A stretch of 6,833 bases of DNA from the NCBI GenBank assembly GCA_016930895.1, contig JAFGFV010000409.1, positions 1 through 6,833 on the forward strand, in the 5' to 3' direction. A model generated the notes under the pieces. That model ran no database searches. It was given only the letters and a program-made list of their open reading frames with translations, and was not told the origin of the DNA. Below are positions 1-5,799 of the stretch, piece after piece; positions within the stretch are counted from its first letter, which is position 1, and each line of letters starts with the position of its first letter. This stretch comes from Spirochaetales bacterium. Its GTDB lineage: Bacteria > Spirochaetota > Spirochaetia > SZUA-6 > DRHE01. A program made the translations under genes and the position numbers.

Positions 1-846
1 CAAACGCTGCCGTTCCCGCAGGTTGCCGTGGGGGTTGAACAGGGTGGCCCCGCCTCCGCCCAGATCGATCAGGTAGGTGGTCCCTGCCGGACGGGACGGG
101 GCGAGGGGCCGCACCCGCACGGGAAACGAGGCCCGGCAGCGGGCGTAGCGTCGGCGTTGCAGCCGGGTGATCCGCTCGCTGTGATCCAGCTGGACGAGCG
201 GGCCACGGACCCCTCGCACCCGGCTCGGAAAGCCGTAGATGCCGTCGGAGCGGGGGAAGAACAACTGCACCGACTCCCCCGGGCCCGGTGGCTCGTCGCC
301 TGGATCCATCCTGACCACGAGCGCCCGAGGCCTTGCGGCCACCAGTCGGGCGTGTCCGCTTCCCCGGCTGCCCTCCCGCAGGTACATGGGCAGGCCCGGC
401 TCCTCGAGCTCGGCGGTCGAGTGAATCGGACCGGTACCGTCGAAGCGTCCGAAGTCGAGCTTGTAGCGCAGCGCCGCCACGTCGGACTCCGCGTCGGGGT
501 TCTCCGCCAGGTATCGGCGGCTGGCGCGGTTGAATACCCAGGGTTCCGTGACCAGACGGTGCAGCTGCTCCTCCCCCTCCCGGGCGGAGCGCGCCAGGCC
601 GAGGAGCGTGTCGATCTCCCGCTGGGTGAGCCCCTGCCTGAGGGTCACGGTGGCAAAGGTCTCCCTGGACCGCCGCCGGCGCATCCGAGCGGCGCGGCGG
701 CGCTGGAGCAGGTACAGCAGCACCAGCAGCCCGACAAAGGCCGCAAGGGCCAACCCGAAGATCAGCAGGTCCGTCGCCGTCGGCCTGAAACCGGAGGACA
801 GGCCCTCGAGGAGATGCTGGAGTGCTTCGGTGTTCACGGTGATCAT
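1..846 (-). CDS. Membrane-anchored YcgR-like PilZ-domain protein (3' end cut by window edge)
   Basis: Reading leftwards from the ATG at 846-844 gives 282 codons with no stop before the edge. One hydrophobic segment (about residues 27-47) is followed by an Arg-rich stretch (49-61), which suggests an N-terminal anchor with the rest in the cytoplasm. Residues about 165-225 resemble the beta-rich YcgR-type N-terminal domain. A PilZ domain then begins: RRYAR at 232-236 fits the RxxxR c-di-GMP motif, and DLGGGG at 261-266 fits (D/N)xSxxG except that Ser is replaced by Gly. PilZ proteins bind c-di-GMP and tune motility, adhesion or exopolysaccharide output. The start is uncertain: the Shine-Dalgarno-like AGAAGG (854-849) is only 2 nt from this ATG but 11 nt from an in-frame GTG at 837-835. 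The frame stays open upstream beyond 1000, so only the start signals set the 5' end. Divergent from ubiB. Family call fairly sure; partner unknown. Confidence 0.82.
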   Translation of the reverse strand, partial: MITVNTEALQHLLEGLSSGFRPTATDLLIFGLALAAFVGLLVLLYLLQRRRAARMRRRRSRETFATVTLRQGLTQREIDTLLGLARSAREGEEQLHRLVTEPWVFNRASRRYLAENPDAESDVAALRYKLDFGRFDGTGPIHSTAELEEPGLPMYLREGSRGSGHARLVAARPRALVVRMDPGDEPPGPGESVQLFFPRSDGIYGFPSRVRGVRGPLVQLDHSERITRLQRRRYARCRASFPVRVRPLAPSRPAGTTYLIDLGGGGATLFNPHGNLRERQRL

Positions 847-868
847 GACCTTCTGCCGTTCTAGTCGA

Positions 869-884
869 AGCAAGTTGCATGCCA
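869..884 (-). promoter_or_regulatory. Candidate sigma-54 (-24/-12) promoter for the PilZ gene
   Basis: On the minus strand the site reads TGGCATGCAACTTGCT. It matches 11 of 12 fixed positions of TGGCACG-N4-TTGCW, with the required GG-N10-GC spacing and a pyrimidine just upstream. Transcription would begin near base 858, giving a leader of about 12 nt that contains the AGAAGG ribosome binding site. The motif and spacing are seen; promoter function is inferred. Confidence 0.6.
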
Positions 885-906
885 GAACTCGGCCCTGTTG
901 GAGCTT

Positions 907-922
907 TGGCCCGCAGATTGCT
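907..922 (+). promoter_or_regulatory. Candidate sigma-54 (-24/-12) promoter facing ubiB
   Basis: The site reads TGGCCCGCAGATTGCT and matches 11 of 12 fixed positions of the sigma-54 consensus; the exception is C for A in the -24 box. The predicted start is near 933, leaving a long leader of about 122 nt before ubiB. A weaker GG-N10-GC element follows at 923-938. The two divergent -24 boxes are only 22 bp apart, so an activator's enhancer would have to lie beyond the opposite promoter. That makes this site less certain than the other two. Confidence 0.45.
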
Positions 923-1008
923 TGGCCGTGGTTGGGCAGCCGCAAGCAGCCGGGGCCAGCGAGGCTCCGGAGGAATGTAAAAACTACCCAGGCCCGGGAG
1001 GGGCGCCG

Positions 1009-1019
1009 GTAAGGCTTAC
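1009..1019. promoter_or_regulatory. Small palindrome, possible operator or enhancer
   Basis: GTAAG-G-CTTAC is a perfect 5-bp inverted repeat around one central base. It lies about 125 bp upstream of the -24 box of the minus-strand sigma-54-like site, a usual distance for an enhancer-binding activator, and 36 bp before the ubiB start. It is short and has no recognised owner, so this is only a candidate. Confidence 0.2.
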
Positions 1020-1054
1020 ACAGGGGGCAGCGGCCCGGACTAAAAGGGGGAACG

Positions 1055-2815
1055 ATGAGAGGCACCAGAGGACTCCTGGGCGGCGGCAGAAGGGGCGGCG
1101 GCCCCGTGCGTCAAATTCGCAGGGTGCGGGAGATCGCCGGCATCCTGCTCAAGTACGGTCTGGGTGAGCTGGCCGCCATGCTGCTGACCAGCCCGCGTTT
1201 TCGCTTCATGGGGCGGCTTCTTTCCAGGAAGAACCGAAAGGTCGCCCGGGAGCTCGACCGCTGGCAGCGCATCCGCCGCGCCCTCGAGGAGCTGGGCCCC
1301 ACCTTCATCAAGCTCGGGCAAATTCTGTCCAGCCGCCGGGACCTCCTCCCGGAAGGCCTCGTCCGGGAGCTTTCGAAACTTCAGGACGAGGTCCCACCGT
1401 TCCCCTTCCCCCTGGTTCGCAAGATCATCGAGGAGGAAACAGGCCGACCAGCGGCCGAGGTCTTTCCAGGGCTCGAGCCCCGGCCGGAGGCTTCCGCCTC
1501 CATCGCCCAGGTCCATCGCGCGCGCCTGGAGGACGGCTCGCAAGTGGCGGTCAAGGTGCGCAGACCGGACATCCAGGAGCAGATCGAGGTGGACATCCAG
1601 ATCCTCGAGCGGGTGGCGGATCTGGCCGAGCGCACCCTGCCCGCCGCCCGGCTGTTCAACCCCAGGCGGGTGGTTCAGGAGTTCAAGCGCCAGATCGGGC
1701 GGGAGCTGGATCTGTCGGTGGAGCTTCTGAACATCGAGAAGTTCCGCGCCCTGATGCGGGACCGCAGTGACCTGTACGTCCCCTGCACCTACGACCAGAC
1801 CAGCTCCGAGGCCGTGCTGGTCATGGAATACGTGCAGGGGCGGCGCCTCGGGGACATCCTGGACGACCCCGGCTCGGTGGAAGACCCGGGACGCATCCCC
1901 TCCAGCCTGGCAGACCTGGCCCTGGAGCAGATCTTCGGGCTGGGCTTCTTCCATGCCGATCCGCACGCCGGGAACATCCGGGTGCTGGAGGACGGCAGGA
2001 TCTGCTACCTCGACTTCGGCATCGTCGGGTTCCTCAGCGAGGGCCAGCGGGAGCTGCTCAACCGCCTGCTGTACGGGATCAGCAAGGGCAACGCCCGGCT
2101 CCTGTCCCGTACGCTCCTGCAGCTCACCACCCCGCTTCAGAGCATCGACCCGCGGGCCCTGGAGATCCGGGTCGACGAGCTGCTGGAGACCTACCTGGAT
2201 CTCCCCCTCCGGCATCTGGACCTGAGCGGGATCTTCACGGACCTGATCGACCTGGTCGTCTCGTTTCGCCTGCAGCTTCCCCAGAACGTCAACCTGATGA
2301 TCAAGACCCTGGTGCTGCTGGAGGGAATCGGCCGCGCGCTGGACCCGGGATTCATGATGATCGACCGCATCCGGCCCTATGCGGCAGGCTTCTTCCTGCG
2401 CCGCTACGCCCCGGGCCGGCTGTTGGAGCGGCTGTCGCTGTTTTCCCTGGACGCGGAGGACCTGCTGGCGGAGCTTCCCATCCGCACCCGGGAAGTGCTC
2501 TCCCAGCTTGCCGAGGGCGAGGCCCGGGTGAACATCGACTTCGCGGGCCTGGACCGCTTCTGCTTCGTCCTCGACGCGGTGAGCAATCGACTCGTGTTCG
2601 GCCTGATCCTGGCCGCCTTGCTCGTGAGCTCCTCCCTGATCGTGCTGGCCGGGATCGCCCCGAAGTGGCAAGGAATCCCGGTGATCGGCCTGGCGGGCTA
2701 CCTGATCGCCGCGGCCATGGGCTTCGGCTTCGTGGTCGCCTGGCTGCGCAAGAGCGCCGCCGCGGCTCGCGGGAACCGCCGCGCCCGGCGCGGACGAGGG
2801 AACCCGGCCCGATGA
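1055..2815 (+). CDS. ubiB: AarF/UbiB family (ABC1 kinase-like) membrane protein
   Basis: This 586-residue protein has a complete atypical-kinase fold of the ABC1/ADCK/UbiB type. Motifs in order: KLGQ at 86-89 in the N-terminal extension; the Ala-rich nucleotide loop SASIAQVHRA at 147-156; the VAVK lysine, K167; ELDLSVELLNIEKF at 217-230; the catalytic-loop motif HADPHAGN at 300-307; and the metal-binding DFG at 320-322. Two C-terminal hydrophobic segments (about 513-533 and 543-564) are the membrane anchor usual in bacterial UbiB, and the tail is Arg-rich. UbiB proteins are ATPases needed for ubiquinone biosynthesis or lipid handling at the inner membrane rather than ordinary protein kinases. 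The ATG at 1055 follows AAAGGGGG (1043-1050) by 4 nt. No ubiE or ubiJ gene lies beside it, so it may be a paralogue rather than the main quinone gene. Family certain; exact role not. Confidence 0.93.
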   Translation: MRGTRGLLGGGRRGGGPVRQIRRVREIAGILLKYGLGELAAMLLTSPRFRFMGRLLSRKNRKVARELDRWQRIRRALEELGPTFIKLGQILSSRRDLLPEGLVRELSKLQDEVPPFPFPLVRKIIEEETGRPAAEVFPGLEPRPEASASIAQVHRARLEDGSQVAVKVRRPDIQEQIEVDIQILERVADLAERTLPAARLFNPRRVVQEFKRQIGRELDLSVELLNIEKFRALMRDRSDLYVPCTYDQTSSEAVLVMEYVQGRRLGDILDDPGSVEDPGRIPSSLADLALEQIFGLGFFHADPHAGNIRVLEDGRICYLDFGIVGFLSEGQRELLNRLLYGISKGNARLLSRTLLQLTTPLQSIDPRALEIRVDELLETYLDLPLRHLDLSGIFTDLIDLVVSFRLQLPQNVNLMIKTLVLLEGIGRALDPGFMMIDRIRPYAAGFFLRRYAPGRLLERLSLFSLDAEDLLAELPIRTREVLSQLAEGEARVNIDFAGLDRFCFVLDAVSNRLVFGLILAALLVSSSLIVLAGIAPKWQGIPVIGLAGYLIAAAMGFGFVVAWLRKSAAAARGNRRARRGRGNPAR

Positions 2816-2844
2816 GCGGGCAAACCCGGCCCGCTGAACGGGCC
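2815..2844 (+). terminator. Overlapping hairpins after ubiB (weak terminator or processing element)
   Basis: GGCCCG (2828-2833) and CGGGCC (2839-2844) form a perfect 6-bp stem with a 5-nt loop. AGCGGG (2815-2820) can instead pair with CCCGCT (2830-2835), which would exclude the first stem. No T-run follows, so this is not a classic intrinsic terminator. It begins at the last base of the ubiB stop codon and lies upstream of the predicted ftsH transcription start, which fits the ubiB transcript end better than a leader switch for ftsH. Confidence 0.35.
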
Positions 2845-2853
2845 ACCGACCTT

Positions 2854-2869
2854 TGGCACGGTTTGTGCT
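2854..2869 (+). promoter_or_regulatory. Candidate sigma-54 (-24/-12) promoter of the ftsH cluster
   Basis: The site reads TGGCACGGTTTGTGCT: a perfect -24 box (TGGCACG) and a -12 box with one mismatch (GTGCT for TTGCW), with GG-N10-GC spacing. The predicted start is near 2880, giving a 13-nt leader that contains the AGAGGAG ribosome binding site at 2882-2888. A sigma-70 reading (TTGGCA at 2853-2858, AATAAA at 2875-2880) is possible, but its start would fall inside the ribosome binding site. Function is inferred. Confidence 0.65.
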
Positions 2870-2892
2870 TCACCAATAAATAGAGGAGCGTA

Positions 2893-4863
2893 ATGCGAGA
2901 GGAACAACCCAACCGATCCCAGCGGCAGCCCGGCGGCCAGTCCCCCCAGGGTCCCGGGAGCCTGTTCGGCGGGAAAGGACCTTCCCGGCGCCTGATCATC
3001 ATCCTCCTGTTCCTGGCGCTCATGGTCGTGCCCTGGCTGATCCCCTGGTTGTCCGGGAACCGGAGCCAGCAGGAGATCAGCTACACCACCTTCCGCGGCC
3101 AGCTCGAGCAGGGGAACATCCAGCAGGTCACGGTTTCCGGTGAGAAGATCGTGGGCACCTTCCGCGATGCCACCGAGGTTTCCGGGCGGGAAGGTCAGGC
3201 GCTGAGCCAGTTCGTGACCTACCTGCCCTCCTTCGGCGATCCCGAGCTCATGCCGCTGCTCGAGTCTCAGGACGTGGAGCTGGTGACCCAGCCCAGCCGG
3301 GGCGACAACTGGATGGGCACCCTGTTCGGGTTCCTTCCCATGATTATCCTGATCTGGCTCTTCTACTCCTTCAGCCGGAACATGCGCTCCCAGGGGCAGG
3401 GCCTGTTCAACGTGGGCAGGAGCAAGGCCCGCCTGTACCAGCGTTCCCAGCAGTCCACCACCTTCGAGGACGTGGCCGGGATCCGCTCGGCCAAGGAGGA
3501 GCTCAAGGAGATCGTGGAGTTCCTCAAGCACCCGGACCGCTTCCGGCAGATCGGGGCCAAAAGCCCCAAGGGGGTGCTGCTTGTCGGACCCCCGGGTTCA
3601 GGCAAGACCCTCCTGGCGCGGGCCGTAGCCGGCGAGGCGGAGGTGCCGTTTTTCAGCATCACCGGCTCGGACTTCATGGAGATGTTCGTCGGGGTCGGGG
3701 CCTCCCGGGTGCGCAGCCTGTTCCAGGACGCCAAGAAGAACGCCCCCAGCATCATCTTTATCGACGAGCTGGACTCGATCGGTCGCCACCGTGGGGCCGG
3801 CCTGGGAGGCGGGCACGACGAGCGGGAGCAGACCCTCAACCAACTGCTCTCCGAGATGGACGGCTTCGAGCCGCAGGAGAGCACGATCGTGATGGCCGCC
3901 ACCAACCGCCCCGACATCCTGGACCCGGCGCTGCTGCGCCCCGGCCGCTTCGACCGGCGGGTCACCGTGGACCTGCCTACCATGCTGGACCGGGTCGAGA
4001 TCCTGAAGATTCACGCCCGCGGCAAGCCCCTGGCGGAATCGGTGGACCTGGAAGCGATGGCCCGCAGCACCCCCGGCTTCAGCGGGGCGGACCTTGAGAA
4101 CCTGCTCAACGAGGCGGCGCTGGTGGCCGCCCGGAGGCGCAAGTCCAAGATCGAAATGGAGGACGTGAACGAGGCCTTCGACAAGATCCTGCTCGGGCTG
4201 GAACGCAGCAACATGGCCCTGACCGACGAGGACAAGAGGCTGATCGCCCTCCACGAGAGCGGCCACGCCCTGCTCGCCGCGCTGCTGCCCCACACCGACC
4301 CGATCCACAAGGTCACGATCATCCCGCGGGCCCGCTCCATGGGGGTGACCCAGCAGATGCCCGAGCGGGACCGCTACCTCTACGACCGGGACTACCTGCT
4401 GGACCGCCTGGCCGTGATGATGGGAGGCCGGGCCGCCGAGGAGCTCAAGGCGGACACCCTGACCAGTGGGGCCGAGAACGACCTCAAGCAGGCCACCCAG
4501 CTGGCCCGCAAGATGGTCCTGGACTGGGGCATGAGCGAGCGCCTGCGGCATCTGGCCCTCGGCGGGCCGCGGCAGCACGTGTTCCTGGGCGAGGAGATCG
4601 GCCGCCCTCGGGAGTACAGCGAGACCACGGCCAGGGAGATCGACGAAGAGGTGACCCGCATCCTGAGCCAGGCCTTCGACCGCGCCTCGAGCACCCTGGA
4701 GGAGCACGAGGGGCAATTGGAGGCCCTGGTCGCCCTGCTCCTAGAGAAGGAGGCCCTGGAGGGCCGGGAAGTGGTGGAGCTGGTGGCCAGCGGCAACGGA
4801 AAAGGCCAGGGCAAAGCGCAGCGCAGGGGCGCCGAAGCCCGGGAAGGCGGGAAGCAGCCGTGA
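2893..4863 (+). CDS. ftsH: ATP-dependent zinc metalloprotease FtsH
   Basis: FtsH is the inner-membrane hexameric AAA+ protease that unfolds and degrades misfolded membrane proteins and short-lived cytosolic regulators. This copy is 656 residues, close to the E. coli length. A polar Gln/Gly/Pro-rich N-terminus precedes TM1 (about 33-53), a periplasmic domain (about 54-140) and TM2 (about 141-158). The AAA module has Walker A GPPGSGKT (232-239), pore motif FVGVGA (265-270), Walker B IIFIDELD (287-294) and the second region of homology with Arg fingers (337-356). The protease domain has the zinc motif HESGH (454-458) and the probable third ligand D530 in SGAENDL. All catalytic residues are present. 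The C-terminal tail is Gly/Lys/Gln-rich. AGAGGAG lies 4 nt before the ATG. The usual rlmE/rrmJ and folP neighbours are absent, so this may be a second, specialised FtsH. It is first in a four-gene cluster. Confidence 0.97.
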   Translation: MREEQPNRSQRQPGGQSPQGPGSLFGGKGPSRRLIIILLFLALMVVPWLIPWLSGNRSQQEISYTTFRGQLEQGNIQQVTVSGEKIVGTFRDATEVSGREGQALSQFVTYLPSFGDPELMPLLESQDVELVTQPSRGDNWMGTLFGFLPMIILIWLFYSFSRNMRSQGQGLFNVGRSKARLYQRSQQSTTFEDVAGIRSAKEELKEIVEFLKHPDRFRQIGAKSPKGVLLVGPPGSGKTLLARAVAGEAEVPFFSITGSDFMEMFVGVGASRVRSLFQDAKKNAPSIIFIDELDSIGRHRGAGLGGGHDEREQTLNQLLSEMDGFEPQESTIVMAATNRPDILDPALLRPGRFDRRVTVDLPTMLDRVEILKIHARGKPLAESVDLEAMARSTPGFSGADLENLLNEAALVAARRRKSKIEMEDVNEAFDKILLGLERSNMALTDEDKRLIALHESGHALLAALLPHTDPIHKVTIIPRARSMGVTQQMPERDRYLYDRDYLLDRLAVMMGGRAAEELKADTLTSGAENDLKQATQLARKMVLDWGMSERLRHLALGGPRQHVFLGEEIGRPREYSETTAREIDEEVTRILSQAFDRASSTLEEHEGQLEALVALLLEKEALEGREVVELVASGNGKGQGKAQRRGAEAREGGKQP

Positions 4864-5384
4864 GACGGGTCATGATATTCCTGGAGGAGCTCTACGAGGA
4901 CCTCGAATTCTGGTACCCGTACCTGCGGATGCAGGAGGCGGGTTTCGAGGTCAAGAGCGTCGCGCCCAAGAAGGCCACCTACCACGGCAAGCACGGACTG
5001 CCGGCCCAGGCCGACGCCGCCGTCGACGCGGTCGACCCACTCGACTTCGACGCCCTGGTGATTCCCGGCGGCTACTCCCCGGACCGGATGCGCCGCAGCC
5101 GGGCCATGATCGACACCGTGATCCGCATGCACCAAGAGGGCAAGCTCCTGGCCTCCATCTGCCACGGCCCCTGGATGCTGGCCTCCGCGGGTGTGGTCCG
5201 GGGCCGGGAGCTCACCAGCTTCTACTCGATCCGGGACGACCTGGTCAACGCCGGGGCCCGGTGGGTCGACCGGGAGGTGGTGACGGACGGGCGGATCATC
5301 ACCTCGAGAAATCCCGGAGACCTGCCGGCTTTCTGCCGGGCGATCATCCGGGAGCTCGCCGACGGCGAGAGCCGGAGGAGCTAG
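4860..5384 (+). CDS. DJ-1/PfpI family protein (class I glutamine amidotransferase-like)
   Basis: This 174-residue protein is the usual length for single-domain PfpI. It has the N-terminal strand with acidic FLEELYEDLE (7-16, E13 probably the catalytic-site acid), the GGYSPDRMR segment (70-78), and the nucleophile elbow ASICHGPWML (98-107) with C101 followed by H102. The conserved FYSIRDDLVNAGARWVD (121-137) and ITSRNPGDLP (147-156) blocks follow. Members are variously described as proteases, glyoxalases or deglycases acting on carbonyl-damaged targets; the substrate here cannot be read from sequence. The start is the GTG at 4860, which overlaps the ftsH stop in a GTGA, so translation is probably coupled. 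The alternative ATG at 4872 would remove the first four residues, including part of the first strand. No signal peptide, so cytoplasmic. Family certain; reaction open. Confidence 0.93.
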   Translation: MRRVMIFLEELYEDLEFWYPYLRMQEAGFEVKSVAPKKATYHGKHGLPAQADAAVDAVDPLDFDALVIPGGYSPDRMRRSRAMIDTVIRMHQEGKLLASICHGPWMLASAGVVRGRELTSFYSIRDDLVNAGARWVDREVVTDGRIITSRNPGDLPAFCRAIIRELADGESRRS

Positions 5385-5389
5385 CAGCA

Positions 5390-5782
5390 ATGGCCGAGAC
5401 CATCGGACGTGAGGAGCTCAAGCGCAGGCTCGAGGAGCAGGAGGACCTGGTGCTGATCGAGGTGCTGTCCGAGCGGGAGTACCGGCGCGCGCACATCAAG
5501 GCAGCGATCAACATCCCCTTCAAGGAGATCGCCCACCGGGCCCGGGACCGTTTCGAACCGGAGCAGCCGATCGTCGTGTACTGCGCCGACCGGCAGTGCC
5601 GGGCCAGCCCGATCGCGGCCGAGAAACTGGAGCAGTCCGGCTTCCGGAACGTCCGGGAGTACCGGGGAGGAAAGCAGGACTGGGAGCAGGCGGGCTACCC
5701 GATGGTCCGCGGCGTCGCACCCGGCGGCGTCGCAGAGCGTCGCGGCCCGGAGGCCGAAGCGACAGCGAGAGAGCAAGAATGA
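5390..5782 (+). CDS. Single-domain rhodanese-like protein with a seven-residue active-site loop
   Basis: This 130-residue protein is one rhodanese domain. Visible are the strand and acidic motif LVLIEVLSEREYRRAHI (20-36), INIPF (40-44), the active-site strand and loop IVVYCADRQCRAS (61-73), then the helix AAEKLEQSGF and YRGGKQDWEQAGYP (91-104). C65 is the predicted nucleophile. The loop C65-X5-R71 is one residue longer than the common sulfurtransferase loop and contains a second cysteine, C70. The last 25 residues are Ala/Glu/Arg-rich and probably disordered. The ATG at 5390 is chosen because GGAGGAG (5374-5380) precedes it by 9 nt and the domain starts there; the frame is open further upstream but would overlap the pfpI-like gene. 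No signal peptide. Likely moves sulfane sulfur or has phosphatase/reductase-like chemistry; substrate unknown. It follows the upstream gene by 5 nt. Confidence 0.9.
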   Translation: MAETIGREELKRRLEEQEDLVLIEVLSEREYRRAHIKAAINIPFKEIAHRARDRFEPEQPIVVYCADRQCRASPIAAEKLEQSGFRNVREYRGGKQDWEQAGYPMVRGVAPGGVAERRGPEAEATAREQE

Positions 5783-5799
5783 CACAAGGAGGCAGAGCA

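Noticed and set aside
28..864. A 278-codon open frame on the plus strand at the left end.
   Set aside because: Its product is Gly/Pro/Arg-rich without domain signs. The minus strand here reads as a continuous protein with a membrane segment and PilZ motifs.
923..938. A second GG-N10-GC element overlapping the ubiB-facing promoter region.
   Set aside because: Only the GG and GC pairs fit well; the -12 side reads GGGCA rather than TTGCW, and bare GG-N10-GC is common in G+C-rich DNA.
935..952. GCAGCC-GCAA-GCAGCC repeat in the ubiB leader.
   Set aside because: It is a direct, not inverted, repeat of only six bases, so it forms no hairpin and is too short to support a function.
1040..2671. A 543-codon open frame on the minus strand opposite ubiB.
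   Set aside because: Its predicted product is low-complexity and matches no family I recognise, while the plus frame carries all ABC1 kinase motifs. Long antisense frames are expected in G+C-rich coding DNA.
2853..2880. Sigma-70 promoter reading for ftsH (TTGGCA, 16 bp, AATAAA).
   Set aside because: Its start would fall inside the ribosome binding site and leave almost no leader. The -24/-12 reading fits better, though a dual promoter cannot be excluded.
3598..5390. Long minus-strand open frames opposite ftsH and the pfpI-like gene.
   Set aside because: They are shadows of strongly supported plus-strand genes, and their translations are His/Gly/Leu-rich and unrecognisable.
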